Origin: Gloeophyllum trabeum ATCC 11539
Lineage: Eukaryota > Basidiomycota > Agaricomycetes > Gloeophyllales > Gloeophyllaceae
Length of the DNA: 64,000 bases
Assembly: GCF_000344685.1 (NCBI RefSeq)
Contig: NW_006920415.1
Location: 1,186,950 to 1,250,949, forward strand
Direction of reading: 5' to 3'
Of the stretch, positions 47,469-57,617 are shown piece by piece. The position numbers were made by a program, and so were the translations under genes. Each line of letters starts with the position of its first letter. Positions within the stretch are counted from its first letter, which is position 1. The notes under the pieces were generated by a model. That model had not been told where the DNA came from. It was given only the letters and a program-made list of their open reading frames with translations, and did no database searches.

Positions 47469-48963
47469 TCACGCCCCCCATGTCGTGAAGAACGTGCCGA
47501 TACCTTGCGACGGAACGGCACAAGTGACTTGGCACGGCGGCGAACCATCCACGCCAACCTCTCCTTTTGATGTCATGCACCTAGTGTGTCCCCGGAGACA
47601 TGGAATATCAGTAACGGCTCGGTAAGACCATCGCACACCCCCACTCTCACCGCGTGCGCCACTCACCAGGACAGCGCTGAGGTGTTCTACAGCAACCGAG
47701 AGGTCATACTACACCGAACCGTCGGTAAATGCCAGCCCAGAAAAGCGGGGCATTCTCCTCGACGTATGAGCGAGAGCGCATGTCCGGACCATTCTCCAAG
47801 TCGGTGATGTGCACAAACAAAAAGCCGGGCCCCGTGCGCGAGTCTTGAAGAAAGGTAACCTGACGCAGCCGGGGGGGGGGGGGGGCGTGCGCTTGCAAAC
47901 TCCATGGAGCGATATTGCCCAGACAGGTTAGCAAGCCTGGTGAAGCTCCGACCTGAACAGCGAAGACTGCTCGGAAATCGGGGGACAGAACCCCCGCAGA
48001 GCCGAACTGCAGCATTTTGGTCGCCGCCTGGGAAAGGTACATGGCTGAAAATGGGATCTCACCAATGACAGCACAGCGGTTGCGGCCGCGGATGCACGAT
48101 AGGGTTGTCGCGGAGTAGAGGCCGTGGAATGATATGATGAGGGGTCAGTATACCGGCCGGGTTGTAACCACGATGACACGAAATGAGACCAGCCACTACA
48201 CTTGTAACCAAGACTGACCAAGGGAACGGCCGGGGAGGATTCGTATAACTGGGACACGTTACAGTTATAGGCGGTGCAGTGTGTAGATACATCTCTGCAA
48301 AAATACGACTTCGTAAGCGCGCTGATACCTGGACGCACGTACCGCCGCTGTTTGCAGCTTACCTTCCGCGATCCTGTCGTTCTGCAACTATGGGACTGTC
48401 ATGCGCGCCGACGGCGAGCAAAGCCTTCAGAGAGAGCGCAGCAGTTATCGGAAACCTCCTGAGGATCGGGTCGGTCCGACGAAAGCGCCGAGCGCAGGGG
48501 GGTATACAGTATGTACACGTCGGCCGCGCGCATGCATGACAGACAGGCTGTGAGGGCAGCGACGATCACCGCGAGTACGCTCGGTATTGGGGTGCGCGGA
48601 CCGTCCAGTGTGATCGAAAAGCGCGGCCCAGTGGGGCGCTGCGGGAGGCGCACGCCGAGGAGAGAGAAAATGGGACAGGGACCAGATAACGATCGTAGGG
48701 GCCTGGATAGAGCACAGGACGGCCCCTTCGACCCTAATTTCTGCGCTCAAGTGAGCAGCAAGACAATACAAGCAGAGATGACATTGAGTGACACTGGCAA
48801 CGTCGGTGAGGTCGAATGACGGGACCGGGTTGGAAGACAAGGCCCAATCACAATTGCAGAGGCACGCATCGGCTAACACCGACACAGCCTCTGAGATCTT
48901 ATCAAATATCTGCAAGCCCAGACGCGGGTCTAGACCCCCGCCTTTGCATTTCACTGAAATCAC
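47469..48963 (-). pseudogene. Unresolved, probably decayed membrane protein locus, copy 2
   Basis: Minus-strand coding-like pieces: ACLCNCDWALSSNPVPSFDL, DGPRTPIPSVLAVIVAALTA with a hydrophobic helix, STHCTAYNCNVSQLYESSPA followed by VPLVSLGYKCSGWS, YLSQAATKMLQFGSAGVLSP with DFRAVFAVQVGAS, and VTFLQDSRTGPGFLFVHITD. The pieces sit in several frames with few clean splice borders. Some match fragments at 40528-40833. I cannot assemble one gene and suspect decay. Confidence 0.35.
47871..47885 (+). repeat. G homopolymer of 15
   Basis: Fifteen consecutive G on the plus strand, inside the decayed locus. Long G runs are prone to sequencing error and could form a quadruplex. Confidence 0.9.
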
Positions 48964-49183
48964 ATCTTATCACCTCCCCTTTCGGCAAGCGGCAGCAAAT
49001 TGCAGGCGACGACGGGACTTACAGTCGTTTGCATATGAAACCGAAAATCGGGTTTCCGTGAGCATTGTTTGTTCGAGCCAAATATACCCATATGCAGTAA
49101 TGCGAGATGGCTTCTTGTGACTGCGTGACTGTCAGATAGCATTCATCGACGTCTCGAACTTGAAGTATCGACTGGCTGGTACC

Positions 49184-49495
49184 ATGGTTCACCTCACTCG
49201 ACAACTATGTGAACGTATCATTGTCTGGCGCCATGAGCAAAACAAGACACTCCGAGTGATTTCTGAGCTTGCGGGATGCAGCATAAGCGCAGTCTTCGAA
49301 GTTCTCCGACTCTACACAGAATACGGCACAGTCATCAACCCGAATGCTAGACCTCGAGGCCGGCCGCGCACTCTGGACATGCAGGATATGAACTTCGTGC
49401 GATCAGTTATTGAGGGAGAGCCTGCTATCTACCTTGATGAGCTACGAGATCGAGTCTACAACAGACTACACAGCACATGCAGTTTGTCAGCCTGA
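49184..49495 (+). CDS. Orphan transposase-type DNA-binding protein (paired-like helix-turn-helix)
   Basis: A 103-residue frame that starts MVHLTRQLCERIIVWRHEQ and continues RVISELAGCSISAVFEVLRL, a helix-turn-helix of the kind found at the N-terminus of Tc1-like transposases. A GRPR-type hinge follows (NARPRGRPRTLDMQDM), then the start of the second helical subdomain (VRSVIEGEPAIYLDELRD). The frame stops before any DDE/D catalytic domain. The gene sits between the long inverted repeats of the element and could only bind DNA. An upstream in-frame ATG at 49160 would add eight residues. The repeated copy after the gap (50057-50296) is the same sequence. Confidence 0.75.
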   Translation: MVHLTRQLCERIIVWRHEQNKTLRVISELAGCSISAVFEVLRLYTEYGTVINPNARPRGRPRTLDMQDMNFVRSVIEGEPAIYLDELRDRVYNRLHSTCSLSA

Positions 49496-49519
49496 GGGCG
49501 GGCGTGCAGTCTACAGAGT
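49193..49519 (+). repeat. 327-bp segment repeated after the gap (left copy)
   Basis: Matches 49995-50319 except for two single-base deletions (CAACTATG versus CACTATG, and GGCGTGCAG versus GGCTGCAG). Most likely the same locus read at the ends of two contigs. Confidence 0.9.
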
Positions 49520-49994
49520 NNNNNNNNNNNNNNNNNNNNNNNNNNNNNNNNNNNNNNNNNNNNNNNNNNNNNNNNNNNNNNNNNNNNNNNNNNNNNNNNN
49601 NNNNNNNNNNNNNNNNNNNNNNNNNNNNNNNNNNNNNNNNNNNNNNNNNNNNNNNNNNNNNNNNNNNNNNNNNNNNNNNNNNNNNNNNNNNNNNNNNNNN
49701 NNNNNNNNNNNNNNNNNNNNNNNNNNNNNNNNNNNNNNNNNNNNNNNNNNNNNNNNNNNNNNNNNNNNNNNNNNNNNNNNNNNNNNNNNNNNNNNNNNNN
49801 NNNNNNNNNNNNNNNNNNNNNNNNNNNNNNNNNNNNNNNNNNNNNNNNNNNNNNNNNNNNNNNNNNNNNNNNNNNNNNNNNNNNNNNNNNNNNNNNNNNN
49901 NNNNNNNNNNNNNNNNNNNNNNNNNNNNNNNNNNNNNNNNNNNNNNNNNNNNNNNNNNNNNNNNNNNNNNNNNNNNNNNNNNNNNNNNNNNNNN
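49520..49994. other. Assembly gap (475 N)
   Basis: N run between near-identical flanks, inside the Tc1/mariner-derived element. Confidence 0.98.
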
Positions 49995-50319
49995 CTCACT
50001 CGACACTATGTGAACGTATCATTGTCTGGCGCCATGAGCAAAACAAGACACTCCGAGTGATTTCTGAGCTTGCGGGATGCAGCATAAGCGCAGTCTTCGA
50101 AGTTCTCCGACTCTACACAGAATACGGCACAGTCATCAACCCGAATGCTAGACCTCGAGGCCGGCCGCGCACTCTGGACATGCAGGATATGAACTTCGTG
50201 CGATCAGTTATTGAGGGAGAGCCTGCTATCTACCTTGATGAGCTACGAGATCGAGTCTACAACAGACTACACAGCACATGCAGTTTGTCAGCCTGAGGGC
50301 GGGCTGCAGTCTACAGAGT
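49995..50319 (+). repeat. 325-bp segment repeated from before the gap (right copy)
   Basis: See the left copy at 49193-49519. It runs on without break into the right inverted repeat of the element. Confidence 0.9.
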
Positions 50320-50427
50320 CACACAGTCACAAGAAGCCATCTCGCATTACTGCATATGGGTATATTTGGCTCGAACAAACAATGCTCACGGAAACCCGAT
50401 TTTCGGTTTCATATGCAAACGACTGTA

Positions 50428-51120
50428 CTGATGCCGTCGCGCAGGCTGCTGGCTCCAAGAATGACTCGGACAGCGGCGAGGCGCCATGAAGATCCCGAGG
50501 GTACGATATTGAGCAAGAGAGCGGTGATCATCGGTGGTGTGTCATGATGACATGAGTCAGAACGTGGCCTTGGGTGCTGTCAGTTGCCGCGCGGAGGCCA
50601 CTTTCTGGCTTATAATGCAGCGGCGAGCGGCAGCACCACCCCCGTTCTTGCCGCGCCCACCGCGATTCAGTCCCATTTGCTTCCTCGCTCGGGCCTGTCT
50701 CTCACTCCAGGCCTGGACTCGCCACCACTCGCCGCGGTGACGCTCCCCGTGTCTAATATATAACTGCAGCCCCCGAGATTAAAAGCTGTGAACTGCTTGT
50801 TCCTATATCAAATCAGCCTGCTGCGAGCGCCCTTGTGCTCGACGAAACATTGTTCCTGCGAATCGCTCTTCATTGCGAGCCGTCGTCGTCGCCGTCGTCA
50901 GTCTATCAGGGACACCACCCATACTTTAACATCGTTCTATTATTGTCTGCGCTACAACTCGCCTCCTCCGACTTCGCAGCGTTCCTGACTTCTCGCTGCC
51001 TGTTATAATTGTCCCCCTCCCTTCCAACATCCTCAACGTGCCCTCGCCCATCCCACGTCGCTCACACACAATACACGCCAAGTCCAGTCTTGAGAAGATC
51101 GGCGGCAGTCCACTTCAGAT
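50428..51120. promoter_or_regulatory. Gene-free region with promoter features upstream of the Ser/Pro-rich gene
   Basis: About 690 bp. A TATA-like TAATATATAA stands at about 50754-50763, and long CT-rich stretches follow up to the ATG at 51121. This fits a promoter and a long 5' untranslated leader. Confidence 0.4.
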
Positions 51121-52173
51121 ATGATAGCAGTCGCATCCCCGTCCCGGCCTCATCTCCCCTCTCCCAATTCTCCTTCATATCGATACCCCCCGCGCCACTC
51201 GCCCCAAGTTCTAGCGTCCCCCTCGAGCCCCGATCGAGGCCGTCTCCAAACCACACCGCCTGCCTCGGCGCAGGCGTCGTCATCCTCGCAGGACTCGCAG
51301 CTCATATACCTCTCGCGCCCGCGCCACCATCATCTATACCCGCAAGCACACCATACCATAGAGGACGACGAGCCCGCCATGATCTACTCGACGCCCAACC
51401 GCCCCATCTCCTCATCCTCATCATCCTCATCGGCATTCACTGGCACCGGTCCTCCATCACCCTCGCTCCCCATCGCAACCCGCTCCGCGCCGGCCCTCCC
51501 CTCCCTGTCGAAAGGGTACACGTCAGTGTCCCCGATCTCGTACGACGGCCGCGGGCGCCAGCAGGGGTACGTCGAGAACCCCGCGCAGCGCCACGAGCGC
51601 GTCGAGTTCCTCCGCCGGCGCGAGAACCTCAGGCGCGTCAGGGCGTGGGTGGAGGAGCTCAGCGAGAGCGGCCTCGCGGAGGTCGAGCACGTCGAGGACG
51701 TGGACGTCCGCGCCAGCGACGCGGCGGGGCGCGGGTCCGCACAGCGCCCGCCCGTCCGTCCGCAGAGCCGAGCGCCTGCGCACGCGCATCAAGTGATCTA
51801 TCACACCGCGCCGGCACCGCTGGCCCCGCCGGGCTGGGCGGCGGATTCGTTCGCGGAGGAGCCGTACGTGTTCTACACGTCGCCCAACCACCCCTCTTCG
51901 CCCTCGCTTTCTCCGGCGTGTTACCGCTCGCCGAGCCCGTCGAGCGCGAGCGCGAGCTCGTCTGCGCGGAGCATGAGCATGAGCTCGAGCCCGCCCACGA
52001 GCGTGGGGAGCTCGAGTCCGAGTAGGAGTCCTGAGCGCGATCATTGTGCGGGCAAGGGAAGTGGAGGGCAGGGGAAGGGAGCGAAGAGGGAGAGGAGGAG
52101 GAGCGGCGCGTTGGGGAGACATAGCAGGCAGAGTAGTCTGGAGAGCATTAGCGAGGAGGGCGAGGGGGAGTAG
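51121..52173 (+). CDS. Ser/Pro-rich protein of unknown function
   Basis: Intronless frame of 350 residues with strong G/C third-position bias. The N-terminal 130 residues and the C-terminal 120 are disordered and Ser/Pro-rich. In between lies a short charged helix, YVENPAQRHERVEFLRRREN followed by LRRVRAWVEELSESG, the only part likely to be ordered. The C-terminus is rich in Ser and basic residues (RRRSGALGRHSRQSSLESI). No transmembrane segment or signal peptide. The family was not recognised; the composition suggests a regulated phosphoprotein, which is inference. A longer overlapping frame at 51009-52025 in another frame is a shadow. Confidence 0.6.
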   Translation: MIAVASPSRPHLPSPNSPSYRYPPRHSPQVLASPSSPDRGRLQTTPPASAQASSSSQDSQLIYLSRPRHHHLYPQAHHTIEDDEPAMIYSTPNRPISSSSSSSSAFTGTGPPSPSLPIATRSAPALPSLSKGYTSVSPISYDGRGRQQGYVENPAQRHERVEFLRRRENLRRVRAWVEELSESGLAEVEHVEDVDVRASDAAGRGSAQRPPVRPQSRAPAHAHQVIYHTAPAPLAPPGWAADSFAEEPYVFYTSPNHPSSPSLSPACYRSPSPSSASASSSARSMSMSSSPPTSVGSSSPSRSPERDHCAGKGSGGQGKGAKRERRRSGALGRHSRQSSLESISEEGEGE

Positions 52174-52623
52174 GTAGATGTGCGATTCGCATTACGGGCG
52201 GCGGATGTATGAATGGAAATGTATCATAGATTTTTCTTACTCTCTGCTCAGTTTGTTGTGATACCTACGTTGATGTAGCACAATCGAATCGCTGCCATGG
52301 CGCATCTCACACATTCAAGAGATTGAAGCGTACCATCTCCTCGGTTATAAACAACATGAGGCGAGGCTCGCCACGCAGAAGTTACAACGCTGAACGCTGT
52401 GTGGGATTCGCTTTATGGTCAGGTACTCGTGCGGCTCATGCAGCGTCGGAGCACGACTTCGGATACGAGAATAGAAGTGCGGGTAAAGCCGGGTCTGCCT
52501 TGCCACAGTGCCACAGCCCCCCGCGTTCGCTACTACGTACTGGTTCGAATTTTCTTGAAAATATCTTGGTAATACGCTACGCACTGCGGTACGGGTATGA
52601 CTAGGATATCCTGCACAAGTTAC
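52174..52623. other. Stretch without recognised gene
   Basis: 450 bp after the Ser/Pro-rich gene; likely its 3' end plus neutral sequence. Confidence 0.5.
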
Positions 52624-53369
52624 CACAGCGGGCAAGCACCGATGTCCCGCCACCGGACATTTGCCATCCATGAAATAGGTGGGCGAACACTTTCCTTGCA
52701 TGCTCCGAAGTGGGACTTGGCAGAGACATAAAGAATGAGAGAACAATGTCAATCAAATGTCCCCTGATTTTTAGAGACCATAGTAAATGTCCCGCGGTCC
52801 TGCCTTTGTTCATTCAAAGGACATACTCCATGTCCAGGTCATGGTCCAACAAAGACCATTCTAGGAAAGCGTGCTCCCAACCGGAGCATGTTCATAGCAT
52901 GCTCGCCGGCGGGACATCGATCTCTGTCCGCAGTGTATATACGGTGTCGGCGGGGCTGAACTTCTGGAATCTGGATTTCCAGCCGCCGGCGTGCACCAAC
53001 CTCAATGAAAGAATTGTTATTTGGCGCATGGGATTGGTGGTGGCGCGGGGTGCCAATCACTGTGGGCAGAGACCGATGTCCCGCCGGCGAGCATGCTATG
53101 AACATGCCCCGGTTGGGAGAACACTTTCCTGGAATGGTCTTTGTTGGACCACGACCTGGACATGGAGAATGTCCCTTGAATGAACAAAGGCAGATCCGCG
53201 GGACATTTACTATGCTCTCTAAAAATCAGGGGACATTTGATTGACATTGTTCTCTCATTCTTTATGTCTCTGCCAAGTCCCACTTCGGAGCATGCAAGGA
53301 AAATGTTCTCCCACCTATTTCATGAATGACAAATGTCCGGTAGCAGGACATCAGTGCTTGCCCGCTGTG
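52624..53369. mobile_element. Fold-back element with arms of about 312 bp
   Basis: Left arm 52624-52935 and right arm 53059-53369 are near-perfect inverted copies (CACAGCGGGCAAGCAC at the left end, GTGCTTGCCCGCTGTG at the right end), with a loop of about 123 bp. A transcript would fold into a long hairpin. The arms carry several copies of GGGACATTT or its complement. No coding frame, and no convincing target duplication was seen. Confidence 0.8.
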
Positions 53370-53789
53370 AATGGAGGAGCCTCCGGAAATTCTATATATC
53401 GAAGTCCGTGTTTGTCCACTGGGATTTGTATGCACCCGTGCGATGAAGCCACTCCATCCCCTTGAGTTATTCTTCGTGCACACCCACTGCCGCTGCCGCC
53501 ACATCAAGTCGGAGAAAAGGTTGCTTCCACTGTCTGGCCCATGGCGACAAGTGCTTGTTTCCGTTCGACTTATGCAATCTGGGACAATGTCCACTCGCGG
53601 GCTTAGCCTTCACTCTCGGACAATTGACATGGACTGGAAAAACAAAAATCGCCAGCCTACTACTCTGATCATCTAGAGGCTTAGCTCAGTTAGCAGGGAT
53701 ATCCGAGCAGCTGCGATACTGCGTGCGCGCTCTTGGGAAAGCACGTCGTCCCGTCTCCCCCCGTGATGACCGCCGTGAGCCAGATATTG
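53370..53789. other. Stretch without recognised gene
   Basis: 420 bp between the fold-back element and the end of the secreted-protein gene. Open frames are short and without coding character. Confidence 0.5.
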
Positions 53790-54660
53790 TTATTGAATGG
53801 CGTAGCGACAGAAAGAACCCCGGGTCTGCTTGGCACGCTGCAGGAAATTGAGGGCCAGGGCGCACATGTTTCTTACATCCGTCTGGTCGTAGAAGTCCTT
53901 CCTGCTGTTGTCCCAGACGGTCTTGATTCCGGACGCCGTCTGTACGTGCCCGCGTCACCATGACTTACGGGACGGAAGGGGACATGACTCACCGCTGACT
54001 TGAAACTGTACTGCGCGAGATGGGTGGACGTGTCGTTGGCAATGAGTTTGGTTATTCCAGAGTTCGTGGGTACCCAGGCCGTGTTGATGTGTTGTCCCTT
54101 GGTCGTGTCACCGGGATTGCCGAGAAAGATATGTCTTTGCATATCATTGAACAGCTTATTCACGCCTGAAGGAATGACGCCGGCCGTCGAAGTCTTCGTA
54201 GCAGGAAACTCCTGTATTTGTGTCTGAGAATCTAGACATCACATTGCGGAAAAGTGGAAAGGGAGCGGACCTTCTGCATCGCTTGCACTAAAAAGCAGGC
54301 ATTGGTGGTGGTCACTTGCTGGACCAGTGCAGACTTCACGGTGCAGGTGAATTTAGTCTTGTCGAAGGCGCAGGTGGGATTGGCGACGCAATCACCACAG
54401 CTCGATATGGTCCGGCATGCGGCACGGGCAACCAGAGACGGCTGCACGCTGCGAACGAGTTCTAAAGTGCTCAGGATGGCACCATTTTCGACACCTACCG
54501 TTCGATATAACCCATCAGGTACATGGTGAGTAAGGCGTAAAATCAGTGATATATAAGAAGCCATACCTTCGTGCACGGGGGCTCCATGAGCATAATTGCT
54601 TGGACTGAGTGAAACCAGCATACCTACAGCACAAGCTTGAAGTAATGATACAATGAACAT
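53790..54660 (-). CDS. Secreted cysteine-containing protein of unknown family
   Basis: Three exons on the minus strand. Start at 54660 with MFIVSLLQACAVGMLVSL, a good signal peptide. The first exon ends after CRTISSCGDCVANPTCAFDK, FTCTVKSALVQQVTTTNACF and LVQAMQK. The motif C-x5-C-x2-C-x5-C plus two later Cys suggests a disulphide-bonded module of about 50 residues. Exon two has TSTAGVIPSGVNKLFNDMQR, HIFLGNPGDTTKGQHINTAW and IANDTSTHLAQYSFKSA; exon three has TASGIKTVWDNSRKDFYDQT and ALALNFLQRAKQT, ending at 53790. A TATATAA lies just before the start codon. An in-frame ATG at 54744 would turn the leader into a membrane anchor. The family was not recognised. A broken copy lies at 46758-47440. 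Confidence 0.6.
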
Positions 54661-54744
54661 TATATAAAGAAATACGCGGAGAAGGAGAAGTAATGAACGA
54701 AAGACTTTAGGTGGGCGACCAGCGACAAGGATTAGAGAAATCAA

Positions 54745-55709
54745 CCTGCTACATCTTTATACGTTCCAAGTCCGGTATTCCCGACGAATGATAGGGATTC
54801 AGAGGATCACTTACTGGGCAACATTTCCACGCAGCGGCTAGGATGTCTCAAAGCAAGGCAGCGATGCCGGATAAGAGTTGCCCGTATGAGCGACGGTGGA
54901 TTCACACATATCAAGGATGCAAGAGATAAATCTATCAGGAGACTCTGGAGGTGCGGCGAATGTACCGAGAGCGGGGTTGCCGGAGAGCCTGTTCAATCAT
55001 CCCGGTGCAGGGTACGAGCAGAAAACCTATAGCCTCTGTCACGGAGATAGTACCAGTGAACAACGGTTCTGTCGTGATAAAAATGTTCTTTCCGTAGACT
55101 AACTTCGAGAATCGTGTGGTTTTCGGATGTGAGCTTTGCACAAGCCTCGAGGGGAACTATCTCCGGACTGGAGTGACTTATACTTGTAGAGGCGCGATGT
55201 CAGTACTTACCGCAGCAGATTTCATGTACTCATCACAAAAACAGCTTGCATGATTCGAGGCTCATTAGCATCTTGTAACAATCCAGGTGACGGAGGACGC
55301 AGAACAAGTACGGGAGAACTCGTGTGGCGTCGAACACGGCCTTAGGCACGTTTCGCAAAATGCCGACTGCTTCATTATTGGCAGACGCCACGCCGCAGAA
55401 AGCACCATGTGGCTGGTTAGGCTGCTGGATGGCGAGCCGGGGACTTTCAGAGATTGCTCGCTTGAGGAGCTAGCCTGAGGATCTCTGCTTCTGTTCAGTA
55501 GCTGTCGCGGCCAATTCCGCGGGTATCCCAGGCGCGCCGGCGATCATGGATCATGTTGAGTATGCATAATGATCAGGAGCGATTGATTGACGGGATGTGC
55601 AAGATCCAAACTAGGATATAGAGGGAGCTTCGGACGAGTTGACTGCAACTCCCTCCCCGGAGACAACCTCTCCGACTGTTCCTGTCTAGAGGTCGGCGAC
55701 TCTCGGAGC
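54745..55709. other. Stretch without supported gene
   Basis: About 960 bp between the secreted-protein gene (-) and the beta-propeller gene (+). An open frame reaches back to 55587 and may be an upstream exon of the latter. No F-box was seen. Confidence 0.4.
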
Positions 55710-57005
55710 ATGCGTCCTCTCATGTTTCCACCTCAAATTTATTGCGTATCCCATACAGTGCCTGATGGAGTAGATCCCTACTCTGGGAGCCCCGCGAAGG
55801 CTCTTCGATCGCTCTACATGCACCCATTCATCGTTACGGTGGATATCACCGGGGCTGCCACCCATCTCTGGTCTGTTGCATCAGGGGAAATGGTTCATGT
55901 TGTTACACTGGAGCCCTCGCTTCCTGCGGACACTGCGGCAGTCGGGTCCGTCGTGGCACAAATCAGCTCATCATTTTTGCTTCTCGTCGCTGTCACTCGC
56001 TTCAGCATTGATGAGGACACTCAGGATATGTGGAGTGTTCTCCGACTGTATCACTTGGAAACAGGAGCGATGGTGCAGGACATCTGTTTGCCACGTGTGG
56101 TGTCGTTCAAGCAGCACTCTGACTTGGTTGCCGCCATGGTTCGGAGGCCAGACTCCACCGCAGAAATTGTCTTGTACCGTTTAGTATTGCAGCGGCTCGA
56201 AGAAGTCAAACAGTGGTCTTGCAATGACCATGGTGTGGCTTTCACACTCTCTATGTTGCAGATTCATGATGATGACGCTCTACTCGCTGCCCGTTCCACC
56301 TCTTCTTCTGAGCCTCTTGCTCTCACCCTGTTTTCATCTGGAGATGGACCAATCACCACCATGCTGCCTCCTCCAGACCAACGAGCAGACTGCTGGGAGG
56401 TCCAGCAGTCGCAAAGCATCCCAGGCTCCAGAGTTGCTCTGTCTGTGTGGGAAGCTGACTCGGGCAATGACTGGCAGTTCGCGGAGCACACTATCCATGT
56501 CCTGCAAATACCATCGCTCTGCATGGACTGGAGCACACACCTTCCATTTGAACCCGGCTCTATCAGTTGCCATCCTTCTTTAGGAGTCATGGTGGCTGTC
56601 TCCGCCCCCGAGCGGGAGGGGGCTGAGGTTTTTGTCCATGTCGCTTTCCTCAACCTGGAGAATGGTGCTGTTATTCGAGAAGAGTCGATCTTTTGTGGGG
56701 GAGAACGTCCGGTTGTCGTGGGTTGCTCTTCTACAGGCTTACTGGTAATGGTGACATATCGTGGCTCGATTGTCATCGAGCCTCTCGAGGACATCCTGCA
56801 GAAGGGATTTCAGGTCAGAGAAGGAAAAGCTCTTGAATGCAATGTTCCAGTCGATCCTACGGCTTTTTATGGGGGAGACATGGAGCGCATCTTGGATGAA
56901 GACATCCCGCCGGAGTCGTGTTGGGTCCATAGTGCCTACATCGCTCCCGACGGTATCGTGCTTTTTCCACCCCAAGGCATTCATATGTACTTCCTGAAAT
57001 GGTGA
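55710..57005 (+). CDS. WD40-like beta-propeller protein (F-box-associated type), intact copy
   Basis: A single open exon. The frame is open from 55587; homology with the sister copy begins at MRPLMFPPQIY. It reads as successive four-strand blades: YMHPFIVTVDITGAATHLWS, DMWSVLRLYHLETGAMVQDI, EIVLYRLVLQRLEEVKQW, HTIHVLQIPSLCMDWSTHLP and SWVHSAYIAPDGIVLFPPQG. Blade ends are variants of the WD pattern and not canonical GH-WD repeats. It ends HMYFLKW. In basidiomycetes, propellers of this style often follow an F-box in ubiquitin-ligase adaptor proteins, but no F-box exon was found here, so it may be the C-terminal exon of such a gene or a free propeller. Confidence 0.55.
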   Translation: MRPLMFPPQIYCVSHTVPDGVDPYSGSPAKALRSLYMHPFIVTVDITGAATHLWSVASGEMVHVVTLEPSLPADTAAVGSVVAQISSSFLLLVAVTRFSIDEDTQDMWSVLRLYHLETGAMVQDICLPRVVSFKQHSDLVAAMVRRPDSTAEIVLYRLVLQRLEEVKQWSCNDHGVAFTLSMLQIHDDDALLAARSTSSSEPLALTLFSSGDGPITTMLPPPDQRADCWEVQQSQSIPGSRVALSVWEADSGNDWQFAEHTIHVLQIPSLCMDWSTHLPFEPGSISCHPSLGVMVAVSAPEREGAEVFVHVAFLNLENGAVIREESIFCGGERPVVVGCSSTGLLVMVTYRGSIVIEPLEDILQKGFQVREGKALECNVPVDPTAFYGGDMERILDEDIPPESCWVHSAYIAPDGIVLFPPQGIHMYFLKW

Positions 57006-57617
57006 ATGTCCCCATGTTGTCAATGCCATCGATGCTTCCATACCTGAGATTTTTGGAAATTGCAGATTTCATACTATGTAGTAGAGTTACTAGTGTACAC
57101 CAACAAGATCAACGAGCCTAAGCCTGGGTGACAAACTACAAATATTGACATGAGTATCAGATAGTGCAAGATGATTCATTGTCAAATCGAGGTAACGGAA
57201 ATGTGAAGCGCACCTGATTGCAGGCATTTCAACTGGCACTCACTAGGGCGGACCCTGTGCGTGCCACCGCATAACGTGATCGATTGTTCGTAGATGTATC
57301 ATCAAGACGGACAATCGCCCATGTCACTTCCGTCTAGGAAGACAGCCGCTGTAGTAGATTACCAATTACGAAGAGATGTTTGTATTTAAGCATTCGACTG
57401 ATTGAAAATTTAACTCAGCAGATTGACAGTCGCGGGCCCCGGAGATCCCGGGGTCGTAGCGGGGGGAACTGACAACAAATATTCAGCTAGATGAATCTTG
57501 TTATCAGCGCACCCGCGAACAGTGCATGGAATGAAACGTCCCTATGTTGGATCACTTGCATGTCCTGGTCCGCTCAGGTAACAGGGTTGACTACCTCGAC
57601 ACCCTTGTTTGTGCTAC

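Larger units (their letters stand above)
49022..50425. mobile_element. Tc1/mariner-derived element with 102-bp inverted repeats, containing an assembly gap
   Basis: Left repeat 49022-49123 and right repeat 50324-50425 are perfect inverted copies over 102 bp, starting CAGTCGTTTGCATATGAAAC. TA flanks both ends (49020-49021 and 50426-50427), the target duplication of Tc1/mariner elements. With the duplicated flanks of the N run collapsed the element is about 604 bp. It carries only the small DNA-binding frame at 49184-49495. Confidence 0.85.

Noticed and set aside
49410..50060. Long frames crossing the second N run
   Set aside because: Same artefact; the true frame ends at 49495.
51009..52025. 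Pro/Arg-rich plus frame of 338 residues
   Set aside because: Overlaps the Ser/Pro-rich gene in another frame and has no start context; the frame at 51121 has better codon use and a helix.
53676..53720. D-arm-like string TTAGCTCAGTTAGCAGGG suggesting a tRNA
   Set aside because: No matching acceptor, anticodon or T arms follow within 70 bp.
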